DNA of 50,758 bases from Verrucomicrobiales bacterium (GCA_002715965.1 PBAL01000096.1:1-50758); one strand, 5' to 3'; shown: positions 36,055 through 45,065, numbered from the stretch's first letter. Numbers and translations: made by a program. The notes: generated by a model not told the origin, from the letters alone.

Positions 36055-37041
36055 TTAATTTGTGGCGGTTTGCAGAAACGCCACCAGATCCCGCGTCTCT
36101 TGTGCGGAGAACTCGCTCAACAGTCCGTCCGGCATGAAGGACCACTGCATGGGACTGAGATCGAGGATCTGAGTCCGGGATATCTTTCGCTGTGTGCCGT
36201 TGGGTTCCATCAACGTGATCGTGTTAGCATCATTTCCAACAACGAATCCCGTCAAGTATTGACCGTCATCAATCGCTGCCTGAAATACTCGATATTTCTC
36301 CTGAATTTCCCCGGACGGATCTGCGATCGCGCGTAGCAGCGCATTCCGATCACCTTTCCAGTTCACCACTCTCGGAGCAATACCGCCTTTGGCGACCGAT
36401 CGGTGGCATGTCGCGCAGTTCTTTGCAAACAAATCCCGGCCGCGGGTTGGATCCCCTCGTCCGCGATCTAGTGGAGAGCGCAGCCGCGATAATGCAGCCT
36501 CTTTTTCATCATCCCCTGTTCTCAGTCGAAACCAATTCCGCTGAATGATTTCATTGCAATGATCACAGTCGTAGCCACGGATTACGACAAGGTCCTTAAG
36601 GCTCACCACGTCTGCTTCGAGTTCGCCAAGATCCACTGCTTCGAGCAACAACTGCGCCCATTCGAGTCGCGCGCGCATCACGGCGAGTGCCTGCAGGCGC
36701 GTGGTTTCATCCATGCGGGGAATTCGTTCTATAAGCAGCGAGGCGATCCTGGTCGTGCTGAAGCGACGCATGACACCAATGAGTTCGCGTAGCCGCCCAC
36801 GGTCCTTCTCCTTCTCCGCCCATGTCAGCAGGATTGGAACAGCCTCGCGCAGGCGTCGTTCACCAACCAGCTTCAGCAATCCAGATCGCTCGTCAGCTGT
36901 GTGCGTTTGACTTAGCCGCTTGAGCACATCCTCATTCGAAAGCTCAACCCGTTTGTCTCCTTCTGCGCGGGCACCAAATGCGAATAACCCCGCGCCCATC
37001 ACAAAGACGAGCAACAGGATTCTTGCGATCTGGCGGTTCAT
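36055..37041 (-). CDS. HEAT-repeat protein with PVC-type cytochrome c heme-binding domain
   Basis: A 328-residue secreted protein. After a signal peptide (first 26 residues) come HEAT-like helices (about 35-150). A CDHC pair sits near 158-161. The C-terminal domain matches the PVC heme-binding family TIGR02603: GRDLFAKNCATCHRS with Cys209-x-x-Cys212-His213, ADPSGEIQEKYRVF, the TGFVVGNDANTITL beta region and FMPDGLLSEFSAQETRDLVAFL at the end. It should bind heme c in the periplasm; its redox partner is unknown. Its ATG overlaps the stop codon of an unidentified gene upstream. Confidence 0.9.
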   Translation of the reverse strand: MNRQIARILLLVFVMGAGLFAFGARAEGDKRVELSNEDVLKRLSQTHTADERSGLLKLVGERRLREAVPILLTWAEKEKDRGRLRELIGVMRRFSTTRIASLLIERIPRMDETTRLQALAVMRARLEWAQLLLEAVDLGELEADVVSLKDLVVIRGYDCDHCNEIIQRNWFRLRTGDDEKEAALSRLRSPLDRGRGDPTRGRDLFAKNCATCHRSVAKGGIAPRVVNWKGDRNALLRAIADPSGEIQEKYRVFQAAIDDGQYLTGFVVGNDANTITLMEPNGTQRKISRTQILDLSPMQWSFMPDGLLSEFSAQETRDLVAFLQTATN

Positions 37042-37634
37042 GAAGGCGGAGTCTCATCTCGAATCCGCCTGCACTCAAGTCCTGAGCGATCAAGGCGGGA
37101 GAATGTAGAACGAGCCCCGTCACCTTGCCTTCCCCCACTGTTAGGATGACCGGTCGGCGGGGCTGCCGGCTTCCACGTATGTGTCATCTGCGCGTCCACA
37201 TGACCGTCACCAAACAACCGGTACTGAACCTCCATCCGGGGTTTCTCTCCGAAGTCCTTGAACCAACGATACGTCGGCCAGGACTCCGCCGGACCCCGCT
37301 TGCCATGCGAATAGGTCCAGCCACGATTCACCCACCAGTATTCAAGATGATCCGCCATGATCAGGCGGTTCACCTCCATCAGGTCAGCAGTCAGGTAATC
37401 CGGGACGCTTGCCTGCGGTCTGAAATAATCCATCCGCCCGAAATGGGAGTAAGATGGGACGAAGTGGTTGTCGGCAATGATGTGCTGCACGATCAAACGC
37501 TTGCCCGGCGTTCTTGGCTTGATGCCAAGCGCTCCGCCGGTGAACACGCAATTGACGAATTTGAGCACCTGTTCCTCGAAAAGGTAACTCGTCAGGATTA
37601 CCTGACCTTTGAAAGTCTTGTCGTGAATCTCCAT
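37038..37634 (-). CDS. Hypothetical protein, possibly incomplete
   Basis: A 198-codon frame whose TGA overlaps the ATG of the cytochrome gene (ATGA). The first 150 residues look like real protein, with beta-rich segments (FKGQVILTSYLF, QHIIADNHFVPSYSHFG) and an aromatic-rich part (LEYWWVNRGWTYSHGKRG). The last 45 residues are basic and low in structure, as if the frame had shifted before the true end. In-frame stops lie about 40 bases upstream, so it starts at or near 37634, although a good AAGGAG lies 26 bases ahead of the ATG. No family is recognised. Confidence 0.45.
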   Translation of the reverse strand: MEIHDKTFKGQVILTSYLFEEQVLKFVNCVFTGGALGIKPRTPGKRLIVQHIIADNHFVPSYSHFGRMDYFRPQASVPDYLTADLMEVNRLIMADHLEYWWVNRGWTYSHGKRGPAESWPTYRWFKDFGEKPRMEVQYRLFGDGHVDAQMTHTWKPAAPPTGHPNSGGRQGDGARSTFSRLDRSGLECRRIRDETPPS

Positions 37635-37750
37635 GCGTTTAGTAGGTCCACCCCGTCTTTCTCCTTCCGATTATTACCGGTGGAGATGTATCCGGGGGCG
37701 TGACTATTGGGGGCGCGCCGTAATATTCCCCTCGAGCGATTCTGCGAAAA

Positions 37751-39124
37751 TTAGCGCGGGCTCACTTTCCGCGACCACGCGTGGTGAAGCAGTCGCAGTC
37801 GTTGCGCCAACTCGGGTCGCTCACCAAAGTAATTGTGCGCTTCCGGCTTTTCATCAGCCAGATTGTGCAGCGTGAGTTTGTGCTGCTTGGTCCTGCGATT
37901 CAGAATGCCGATCAGCTTCCAGTCGCCTTCCCGAACCGCCCAGTTTGAGCCCCATCCGAAGTGAAGCGATCGATGGCGGGATTTGGCCGATTCGCTACGG
38001 ATGATTGGCATCAGCGAGTAACCATCCAGCTTGGGCGCCCCAGGCTTCCGTTCCACTGCACAAAGATCCAGGACGGTCGGAAACCAGTCCATTGCCGTGA
38101 CGATCTGGTCGCGCACTGCCCCCTTCGGCAGGCGTGGTGGGAAGCTGATGATCGCCGGCACGCGAATTCCGCCTTCCAGAAACTGTCCTTTGCGTCCCAA
38201 CCATCTGCCCGCGCTACCTCCCCCGCTCGCCCCATAGAAGTGATCCTTCGGATAACCGCTCTTGTGCTTGTCCACGCGGATCTTGTTGGTCACTTCCTCC
38301 GAATGACCGTTGTCGCTCATGAAAATGATGATCGTATTCTCGCGCAAGCTATGAGCCTCAATCCGATCGACAATCTTTCCAATGTATTCGTCGGTCGTCG
38401 CCATGATCGCAGCGTATGAACGTCGCGCCGAATCTTTCATGTCAGCAAACATGCGCTCGTGTTTCTTCAATGCCTGTTCCGGGTAGTGCGGAATGTTGAA
38501 GGGCACGTAGAGGAAAAAGGGACGATCCTTGTTCTCGTCAATGAATTTGAGCGAACGATTGACCATCATGTCAGGGAAGTAGCGTCCTTCGGCATGCACC
38601 TCATTGGTTCCTTCGTAGAGATCGTGGAATCCTGTGCCGTGCAGGAAGTAGTGGTTGTAATTGTCGATGAAGCCGTCTCGGATACCAAAGAATTCATCAA
38701 AGCCCTGTTTCTTCGGACCAAAGTCGCGATGGGCGCCAAGATGCCACTTCCCGTAGAGCGCCGTCCGGTAGCCAGCTCCTTTCAACACCTCAGCCAAGGT
38801 GACCTCTTCGAGGGCCATGTTGATTCCATCCGCGCCCTTCATGTTTCCCTGTGTCCAATGATGCACCCCGCCCCGTTGCGGATGGCGACCGGTCATGAGT
38901 GCTGCGCGCGACGGACAACACACGGTGTGCGCGTAAGCCTGTGTGAAGCGTAGGCCTGTCTGGGCGAGCCGATCGATGTTTGGCGTGTGCAGGTCCTTCG
39001 ATCCGTAGCAACCCGCGTCCACAGTGCCTTGATCGTCGGTAAAAAGGATCACCACATTCGGGCGCTTGGCGGCAGAGGCGCTGATTCCGAATGTGAACAG
39101 AAGTAGCAGAAGCAAACGAGTCAT
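37751..39124 (-). CDS. Arylsulfatase, secreted
   Basis: A complete 457-residue sulfatase with a signal peptide (MTRLLLLLLFTFGISASA). Metal ligands Asp30-Asp31 (FTDDQG), the formylglycine motif C69-C-P-S-R73, the GKWHLG segment and FMSDNGHSEE are all present. The GGGSAGRWLGRKGQFLEGG loop precedes the C-terminal subdomain. The gene lies six bases downstream of another sulfatase on the same strand, so both are likely co-expressed and may act on one glycan. The substrate is not determinable from sequence. Confidence 0.93.
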   Translation of the reverse strand: MTRLLLLLLFTFGISASAAKRPNVVILFTDDQGTVDAGCYGSKDLHTPNIDRLAQTGLRFTQAYAHTVCCPSRAALMTGRHPQRGGVHHWTQGNMKGADGINMALEEVTLAEVLKGAGYRTALYGKWHLGAHRDFGPKKQGFDEFFGIRDGFIDNYNHYFLHGTGFHDLYEGTNEVHAEGRYFPDMMVNRSLKFIDENKDRPFFLYVPFNIPHYPEQALKKHERMFADMKDSARRSYAAIMATTDEYIGKIVDRIEAHSLRENTIIIFMSDNGHSEEVTNKIRVDKHKSGYPKDHFYGASGGGSAGRWLGRKGQFLEGGIRVPAIISFPPRLPKGAVRDQIVTAMDWFPTVLDLCAVERKPGAPKLDGYSLMPIIRSESAKSRHRSLHFGWGSNWAVREGDWKLIGILNRRTKQHKLTLHNLADEKPEAHNYFGERPELAQRLRLLHHAWSRKVSPR

Positions 39125-39130
39125 CGGATC

Positions 39131-40741
39131 TCAGTTCTTGGATTTCTTGTTCTTCTCCTTGGCCCTTGTGACCTTGCCCAAGTCGGTCCGCTTGGCCCAA
39201 TTTTCAAACTTCCGCTTCAATTCGGCAACCTTGCCTGGCTTCGATGCAGCAAGGTCTTTGAGTTCCACTCCGTCATCTCGAAGGTTGTAGAGCTCCCAAT
39301 CATTCTTGCTGCCGGAAACCAGCTTCCAATCGCCTGCCCTGATGGCTTTGCCCTTCGCGTGAGCCCAGTAGATTGAGTCGTGCGCCGCGACAGCACCTGA
39401 CTTGCCTCTCAACACTGGCAGGAACGAACGCCCCTCAAACTTGAACGGTTTCTGTTGGGCTTCCGCGCCGGCCGCATCAAGCAGTGTGGGCATCATGTCT
39501 ATCGCATGGCACACCGTCCCCGCCAGGCCCCCGGAGATGTTGTGATTCAGGCCAGTGGGCCAGGAGATAATCAACGGCGAGCGCGTCCCTCCCTCATGAT
39601 CGTGTTGCTTGAACAGGCGGAAAGGGGTGTTGGCCGCGTTTGCCCAGCCGTATCCGTAGGACTGAAATGTTGTCTGCGGACCGGGCATCAATCCCGGGAT
39701 GTTGCCCGGCATAATCGGCTGCTTCTTGCCATCCGTGGTGAAGGGCCGCGTCCAGGCTCCTTTGCGGTTCTTGCCGTACTCCACGTGGCACCCGCCGTTG
39801 TCGTGTTGAAAGAGAATGATCGTGTTTTCGAATTCACCGGTCTGCTTCAGGCGCGAAATAATGCGACCAATATTGCGATCCATGCTCGTCACCTGCGCTG
39901 CGTAGACTTCCATCCGGCGCTCCTGCCATGCCTTGTGCTCCTCATCCTTCCAGGCGGGCACATTGGGATGACGGGGGGAAAGCGGCCACGAGGGATCCAC
40001 TACGCCCAATTCCTTCATTCGTGCGTGACGTTGTTTGCGGAGTTTGTCCCAACCCATCTTGTAGCGCCCCTCGTAATGGGCGATATCGTCGGGCCGGGCG
40101 TGCAAGGGCCAGTGCGCTGCAGTGTAGGCTACGTAGAGGAAAAAGGGTTTCTCGTCGTTGGTGTATTTTTCCAGGAATCTCAACGCATGATCGGTGAGCG
40201 CGTCGGTGTAGTAGTAGTCCGGATTGTTCTCCCATTCGTGAGCCATGCTCTTGCCGTCCAATTGAAGATCATCCGGAGCGAAGAAATCCGACGCGCCATT
40301 GATGGTGCCGTAGAAGTGATCGAATCCCCGATTGTGAGGTGAGCCTGGACCGTCCGGTTCCTTCGAATTCGAAAGATGCCATTTGCCGGACATCAAGGTC
40401 GTGTATCCCGACTTACGCAAGGCTTCCGGCAAGGTCGTTGATTTGGGGTGCAGTCCTCCCGCAGCAGATCCTTTATCGGGCAGCGCAGTCTTGGGGTAAA
40501 GCCCGGTCATAAGACTCGCACGCGTCGGCCAGCACATGTTGTTCACGTAGTAGTTGGTGAAGCGCAAACCCTTCTTGGCCAGGCCGTCCAGGTTTGGCGT
40601 TTCGATCTCCCCACCGTAACAACCGAGATCGGCGTAGCCCATGTCGTCGGAGATGATGAGGACGATATTCGGCCGCTTGGCTGAAAAGCCCTTCAGGCCG
40701 AACGCAATCAATATCAGGCAAAGAGAACCACGAAGGGACAT
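39131..40741 (-). CDS. Arylsulfatase, secreted (CWPTR type)
   Basis: A 536-residue sulfatase with a signal peptide (first 21 residues). Metal ligands Asp32-Asp33 (IISDDMGYADLG) and the active-site motif C70-W-P-T-R74 fit CxPxR, with Trp at the second position instead of the common Ser/Thr/Ala. MSGKWHLS and LFQHDNGG supply the remaining catalytic residues. It is the first gene of the two-sulfatase operon. The C-terminus is Lys-rich. Formylglycine formation by an enzyme encoded elsewhere is assumed. Confidence 0.93.
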   Translation of the reverse strand: MSLRGSLCLILIAFGLKGFSAKRPNIVLIISDDMGYADLGCYGGEIETPNLDGLAKKGLRFTNYYVNNMCWPTRASLMTGLYPKTALPDKGSAAGGLHPKSTTLPEALRKSGYTTLMSGKWHLSNSKEPDGPGSPHNRGFDHFYGTINGASDFFAPDDLQLDGKSMAHEWENNPDYYYTDALTDHALRFLEKYTNDEKPFFLYVAYTAAHWPLHARPDDIAHYEGRYKMGWDKLRKQRHARMKELGVVDPSWPLSPRHPNVPAWKDEEHKAWQERRMEVYAAQVTSMDRNIGRIISRLKQTGEFENTIILFQHDNGGCHVEYGKNRKGAWTRPFTTDGKKQPIMPGNIPGLMPGPQTTFQSYGYGWANAANTPFRLFKQHDHEGGTRSPLIISWPTGLNHNISGGLAGTVCHAIDMMPTLLDAAGAEAQQKPFKFEGRSFLPVLRGKSGAVAAHDSIYWAHAKGKAIRAGDWKLVSGSKNDWELYNLRDDGVELKDLAASKPGKVAELKRKFENWAKRTDLGKVTRAKEKNKKSKN

Positions 40742-40924
40742 GCCGAGGTTCTGTGTGAATCACCCGGGATTGGCGAGTGAATTTTCACATTCTTCCAGAA
40801 TGCGAATGTAGACTCGCTTCGTTTGACGAACTCAGGTTCGCTGCGACAGACGAACCGCCGGGGCCACGAAGCGCGTCTTAGCCACACATTCGGACTCGCG
40901 AGCTCGTTCCAATACGAACAAAAC

Positions 40925-41314
40925 CTACCCATTCGGCTCCGTCCCCACCCACCACTGATTTCCGTTCATATCCACGACACCTCCATGACGGCAGCCCTCA
41001 TCCATGTCTGCAGGCGGCATGAGAGGCGTTGCGCCGGCCGCAATCAATGCTTCATAGGCCGCATCGCAGTCCTCCACCTGGATGTAGACCATCCCGGGAA
41101 ACGGTTTTCCCTCCGGTGGTTCGCCGAGCATGACGATCGAATTCATCACGCGCACTTCGCAATGCCCAAACTTGCGCCCGGGCATTTCCTTGGGGCCAAA
41201 GACCACTTCCGCATCAAAGGCTTTCTCGAGGAATTCCACCTGCGCATTTCCGTCCGCCACAACCAGGTAAGGCGTGGCAACTCCCATTCGTGAAATTGTT
41301 TCTGACATGGCCAT
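40925..41314 (-). CDS. VOC / glyoxalase superfamily protein (PhnB-like)
   Basis: A small cytoplasmic protein of 130 residues with the beta-alpha-beta-beta-beta repeats of the VOC fold: ATPYLVVADGNAQVEFLEKAF, VRVMNSIVMLGE, MVYIQVEDCDAAYEALIAAGA and RHGGVVDMNGNQWWVGT. It resembles PhnB-like members for which no enzyme activity is settled. The open frame extends to 41380, but similarity begins at the MAMSETISR segment; an ATG two codons in (41308) is also possible. The His and Glu positions of glyoxalase I are not clearly conserved. Confidence 0.85.
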   Translation of the reverse strand: MAMSETISRMGVATPYLVVADGNAQVEFLEKAFDAEVVFGPKEMPGRKFGHCEVRVMNSIVMLGEPPEGKPFPGMVYIQVEDCDAAYEALIAAGATPLMPPADMDEGCRHGGVVDMNGNQWWVGTEPNG

Positions 41315-41474
41315 ACATTGCCCGATGCAGCCAAAGCGGTATTGGAAAAAATTTGACCAGCCGAATCCGCGATCAATCAAGTCGCAGATGCGTTGGATGA
41401 TGCCCGCGTCGAGTCAGGAACTGGTTCGGTGCGAAACCGGCGAACTCATGGAAATCCTGGATCAGATGTGATTG

Positions 41475-41765
41475 ATCGTAGTATCCGTTCCCAACCGCCA
41501 CGTCCGACTCTTCGAAGTGACGCCCGACAAGGAAATCGTTTGGGAGTACGTCCTGCCCGCCATGCCACGCGGTGGTAGACCGGATCGTGGTTCACGAAGA
41601 GGCGGACGCGGTCCCGGAGGCCCGGGAGGTTCAGGAACATCCATCTTCCGCGTCACCCGCTACGTGAAGGACTTTCCTGGATTCAAGGACAAGAATCTCA
41701 ATCCGATTGAATCGCTCGCCGAGGCAATAAAACGCGAACGGCCCACCATGCGCGGCCCGAGGTAA
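41475..41765 (+). pseudogene. C-terminal fragment of an arylsulfotransferase-like gene
   Basis: About 96 codons preceded in frame by TGA. VPNRHVRLFEVTPDKEIVWE and IFRVTRYVKDFPGF match the final propeller blades of ASST-type aryl-sulfate sulfotransferases and related PQQ-like proteins, with a Gly/Arg-rich insert between them. The upstream four or five blades and the catalytic histidines are missing. No ATG or GTG start is available near 41472. A remnant is more likely than a working gene. Confidence 0.55.
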
Positions 41766-41773
41766 GGTTGGTG

Positions 41774-41840
41774 GTGTAGAAGCGAGCGTGAACGAGCAGG
41801 CCTCCGGCTGCCTCCTGCTTGCTCACACTGGCTACTACAC
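41774..41840. repeat. REP-like inverted repeat
   Basis: Left arm 41774-41800 (GTGTAGAAGCGAGCGTGAAC...) and right arm 41814-41840 are reverse complements at 22 of 27 positions around a 13-base loop that itself contains CCTCCGGC. It shares the AGC(A/G)GTGTGAGC core with the repeat at 34328-34401. Confidence 0.6.
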
Positions 41841-41906
41841 ATCTTCATCCCTGCCCCCCAATTCTCTGCGCACTTTGCGATCTCTGCGGTTCATCTCCAG
41901 ACAAAA

Positions 41907-41941
41907 AAAGACCGGCGTTTTCCCGCCGGTCTTTGCGAATC
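41907..41941 (-). terminator. Rho-independent terminator of glnA
   Basis: On the minus strand AAAGACCGGCG pairs with CGCCGGTCTTT (11 pairs, 6-base loop), followed by a run of seven T. It lies about 20 bases after the glutamine synthetase stop codon. Confidence 0.9.
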
Positions 41942-41957
41942 AGATTTGTCTTACCGA

Positions 41958-42974
41958 TCAGGCGAGTGCCTTCTTGGTGGTCTTGATGATCACCGCGGCA
42001 ACCTTGTACGGATCGGCATTGGAAGCCGGGCGACGATCTTCGAGGCGGCCCTTCCAGCCGTCTTCGATGGTGCCAACCGGGATACGGATGGAAGCACCAC
42101 GATCGGAGACACCGTAGCTGAATTGATCGATGCTCTGGGTCTCGTGCAGGCCGGTGAGGCGCTGATCGTTGTGCGCACCGTAAACGGAGATGTGCTCTTC
42201 GATGTTCTTGCCGAACTCTTCGCAGATCTTGTTGAAGATGTCTTCGCTGCCAGCGGACCGCATCGCGCTGTTGGAGAAGTTCGCGTGCATGCCGGAACCG
42301 TTCCAGTCGCCCTTGATCGGCTTGCAGTGCCAGTTCACGGAAACGCCGTATTTCTCACCCAGACGCTCGAGGAGGTAACGGGCGAGCCAGACCTGGTCGC
42401 CGCAATCAGCAGCGCCCTTGGCAAAGATCTGGAATTCCCACTGGCCCATCATCACTTCCGCGTTGATGCCCTCGACGTTGAGTCCGGTTTCGAGACAGAG
42501 GTGGAGATGCTCGTCGATCATGTCACGGCCGATGGCATTCGCAGCGCCGACGGAGGTATAATACGGGCCCTGAGGTCCGGGATAGCCATTCTTCGGGAAT
42601 CCGAGCGGACGATCGGTTTCGTTGTCCCACAGGGTGTACTCCTGCTCGAGACCGAACCAGAAATCATCGTCCGAATCGTCGATGGTCGCACGGCCATTGG
42701 ATTCATGCGGAGTGCCGTCGGCGTTGAGGACTTCGGTCATGACGAGCCAGCCATTGCCGCCGAAACGATCGGGATCTTGGTAAACGGCCACTGGCTTCAA
42801 GAGACAGTCGGAAGCGTTGCCTTCAGCCTGTTCGGTCGACGATCCGTCAAAGGACCAGACTTTGGCGTCTTCCAACTTCCCGCTGAAGTCGTCGACGATC
42901 ATGGTTTTGCTGCGGAGGCTCTGGGTCGGCTTGTAACCGTCGAGCCAGATGTATTCCAACTTGTGTTTGCTCAT
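41958..42974 (-). CDS. glnII: Glutamine synthetase, type II (GSII)
   Basis: This enzyme joins ammonium to glutamate with ATP in the cytoplasm. At 338 residues it is of the short eukaryote-like GSII class, not the roughly 470-residue GlnA. WSFDGSSTEQAEG (beta-grasp end), LEQEYTLWD (metal-binding glutamates), QWEFQIF and NGSGMHANFS (ATP and glutamate site) are in the expected order, with RIPVG near the C-terminus. GSII enzymes lack the adenylylation loop of GlnA. The gene ends a minus-strand block of two glnK-amt pairs. No sigma-54 motif was found directly before it, so it may share upstream transcripts or use its own promoter. Confidence 0.96.
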   Translation of the reverse strand: MSKHKLEYIWLDGYKPTQSLRSKTMIVDDFSGKLEDAKVWSFDGSSTEQAEGNASDCLLKPVAVYQDPDRFGGNGWLVMTEVLNADGTPHESNGRATIDDSDDDFWFGLEQEYTLWDNETDRPLGFPKNGYPGPQGPYYTSVGAANAIGRDMIDEHLHLCLETGLNVEGINAEVMMGQWEFQIFAKGAADCGDQVWLARYLLERLGEKYGVSVNWHCKPIKGDWNGSGMHANFSNSAMRSAGSEDIFNKICEEFGKNIEEHISVYGAHNDQRLTGLHETQSIDQFSYGVSDRGASIRIPVGTIEDGWKGRLEDRRPASNADPYKVAAVIIKTTKKALA

Positions 42975-43022
42975 TTTGGTATCTGGTGTGTGTTCTGTTT
43001 TTCTTGCTAATTCACTGTCGAA

Positions 43023-43047
43023 AGCCGGCTACGCTAGGTAGCCGGCT
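43023..43047 (-). terminator. Hairpin after the distal amt gene
   Basis: AGCCGGCTA and TAGCCGGCT (9 pairs) enclose a 7-base loop, 45 bases after the amt stop codon. Only a TTT follows on the minus strand, so termination may be partial and allow read-through into glnII. Confidence 0.55.
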
Positions 43048-43091
43048 CGCGTTCAGCAATATTAATTCACTGTTTTGAATAACTTTCGGGT

Positions 43092-44414
43092 TCAGTGGGT
43101 GTGGTAGCCCTCTTCGCCGTGTTCGGTGAGGTCCAGACCGACGGTTTCGACCTCTTCGCTGACCCGGAGGCCAACCACGATATCAATCACTTTTAGGGCG
43201 ACCACGGAGACAACACCGCTCCAGATGATGGTCACGATGATACTCTTGATCTGGGCAAAGACCTGGCCCGCGATGTTGTCGTGTTCCAAGCCGGCACCCC
43301 CAAATCCTTCAGCCGCACAGACACCGGTCAGGACCGCACCGACGATACCGCCGATTCCATGAACACCGAACACGTCCAAGCTGTCGTCGTATCCGAACCT
43401 GGACTTCAGATTCACCGCGAAGATGTAGCAGACGACTGCCGAAGCCGCGCCAATGATGATTGCGCCCATGGGACCGGCTGAACCGGAGGCCGGGGTGATG
43501 GCAACGAGGCCAGCAACCGCGCCAGTGGCGATACCGACGGCGGTCGGTTTCCCACGGCCAAACCACTCGATGAGCATCCAGACTGTTGCAGCCGTGCCGG
43601 TAGCGACCTGGGTAACGAGCATCGCCATGCCAGCAGTGCCATCAGCCGCGAGCTCGCTGCCCGCGTTGAATCCGAACCAACCCACCCAAAGCATGCAGGC
43701 ACCGACGACGGTCAATACCACACTATGGGGAGTGATGGGTTCCTTGCCGTAGCCCAGGCGCTTGCCAACGAGGATACAGGCGACCAAGCCCGCAACGCCG
43801 GCATTGATATGAACGACCGTGCCACCAGCGAAATCCATGACGCCCCAGTTGGCGAACAGCGCACCATCACCTGCCCAGGCCATGTGGCAAATCGGCAGGT
43901 AGGAGAACGTGAACCAGGCGATGCAGAACAGCACCATAGCGCTGAACTTCATGCGTTCGGCAAACGCGCCCACGATCAGGGCCGGGGTGATGATCGCGAA
44001 GGTCATCTGGAAAGTGATAAATACGACCGTCGGAATCGTTCCGGAGACCGAGTCAGCACCAATTCCCTTCAGGAAGAACGCACTGCCGTCTCCGATTAAC
44101 GATCCCATCGTGACCTTTCCGGCTTCCATGGAATCCGGAGTTCCGAATGCCAGACTGTATCCGTAGATCACCCAGAGGATGGTCATGATGCCCGCCATCG
44201 CAAAACATTGCATCAGGACGGAGAGAACGTTCTTCGTGCGAACCAAGCCGCCGTAGAACAGCGCGAGACCGGGAAGCGTCATGAACAGCACCAACACCGT
44301 TGCCGTGATCATCCAAGCGGTATCACCGGTGTTGAGTTCGTCAGCTGCCTGAGCTGTGTCCGGGGACACAAACAATGCCAACAGGAGGAAGAGGGGGAGG
44401 AAAATTTTTTTCAT
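43092..44414 (-). CDS. amt: Ammonium transporter, copy 1
   Basis: A 440-residue inner-membrane channel of the Amt family, with signal peptide (first 23 residues) and 11 membrane helices. LALFYGGLVRTKNVLS and the two pore histidine regions (VVHINAGVAGL and FGVHGIGGIVG) are conserved. The cytoplasmic tail ends in VGLDLTEHGEEGYHTH. It forms a trimer that conducts ammonium and is normally gated by a PII protein. The PII gene lies immediately upstream (41 bases), the standard glnK-amt arrangement. Confidence 0.96.
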   Translation of the reverse strand: MKKIFLPLFLLLALFVSPDTAQAADELNTGDTAWMITATVLVLFMTLPGLALFYGGLVRTKNVLSVLMQCFAMAGIMTILWVIYGYSLAFGTPDSMEAGKVTMGSLIGDGSAFFLKGIGADSVSGTIPTVVFITFQMTFAIITPALIVGAFAERMKFSAMVLFCIAWFTFSYLPICHMAWAGDGALFANWGVMDFAGGTVVHINAGVAGLVACILVGKRLGYGKEPITPHSVVLTVVGACMLWVGWFGFNAGSELAADGTAGMAMLVTQVATGTAATVWMLIEWFGRGKPTAVGIATGAVAGLVAITPASGSAGPMGAIIIGAASAVVCYIFAVNLKSRFGYDDSLDVFGVHGIGGIVGAVLTGVCAAEGFGGAGLEHDNIAGQVFAQIKSIIVTIIWSGVVSVVALKVIDIVVGLRVSEEVETVGLDLTEHGEEGYHTH

Positions 44415-44455
44415 TTTATCAAGAAAGAGGCTGAGGGTTTCTGTCGATCGATGGG

Positions 44456-44794
44456 TTAAACGGCTTCGTCACCTTTTTCGTCGGTGCGGATTCGCACAGC
44501 GTTCTCAACGGGAACCACAAACACCTTGCCGTCTCCAATCTTACCCGTCTTGGCGCCCTTGCAGATCGCGCCAACGGCCTCATCGATCTTCTCGTCCGCG
44601 AGAACGATCTCGAGCTTGATCTTGGGCAGGAAATCCACGGTGTATTCGCTGCCACGATAAATTTCGGTATGCCCTTTCTGGCGCCCGAACCCTTTGACTT
44701 CACTGACGGTCATGCCTTCAATCCCGACTTCGTGAAGAGCGTCCTTCACTTCCTCGAGCTTGAACGGTTTGATGATTGCTTCGACTTTTTTCAT
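44456..44794 (-). CDS. glnK: PII signal protein, copy 1
   Basis: A 112-residue trimeric nitrogen regulator that senses 2-oxoglutarate, ATP and ADP and blocks Amt channels when nitrogen is sufficient. KPFKLEEVKDAL, the T-loop GRQKGHTEIYRGSEY with Tyr51 (the uridylylation site in enterics) and KTGKIGDGKVFV are all present. The start is at 44794, since the in-frame ATG at 44821 adds nine residues unlike the family. A sigma-54-like promoter lies 80 bases upstream. It is near-identical over the first 64 residues to copy 2. Confidence 0.96.
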   Translation of the reverse strand: MKKVEAIIKPFKLEEVKDALHEVGIEGMTVSEVKGFGRQKGHTEIYRGSEYTVDFLPKIKLEIVLADEKIDEAVGAICKGAKTGKIGDGKVFVVPVENAVRIRTDEKGDEAV

Positions 44795-44873
44795 TTTGGG
44801 TATCTGAGATTCAATTCGCACACATCTGGCTCAGTTCGGCCTCGGACCGATTCGATTCAGATGGCGCGCAGTG

Positions 44874-44889
44874 AGCAACCGGGATGCCA
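44874..44889 (-). promoter_or_regulatory. Sigma-54-type promoter before glnK copy 1
   Basis: On the minus strand TGGCAT (44889-44884), five bases, then TTGCT (44878-44874) matches the -24/-12 consensus TGGCAC-N5-TTGCW with one difference. It is oriented to the glnK-amt pair. Confidence 0.7.
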
Positions 44890-45024
44890 ACCGTTTCAGG
44901 CATCCTTTAAGTCTTTTATTTGCAGGGGTTTGAAGTTTTCCAGCAAATTGATTGGTAGCTTCCATGAACAGAATTGGCTGTGGTTTTTTATACAGACTGG
45001 ATCAATTCGTCCTGGAAACGCGAG

Positions 45025-45054
45025 ATGGCGGGCGGCCTTTCGACCGCCCGCCAT
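45025..45054 (-). terminator. Hairpin after the proximal amt gene
   Basis: ATGGCGGGCGG pairs perfectly with CCGCCCGCCAT (11 pairs, 8-base loop) 11 bases after the amt stop codon. No long T-run follows. It separates the two glnK-amt units. Confidence 0.65.
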
Positions 45055-45065
45055 GTTTGCGTCAA

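Noticed and set aside
41469..41471. Second recoded TGA joining the 41274 and 41472 frames
   Set aside because: The upstream frame overlaps the start region of the VOC gene and shows no arylsulfotransferase similarity, so the TGA is simply a stop next to a remnant.
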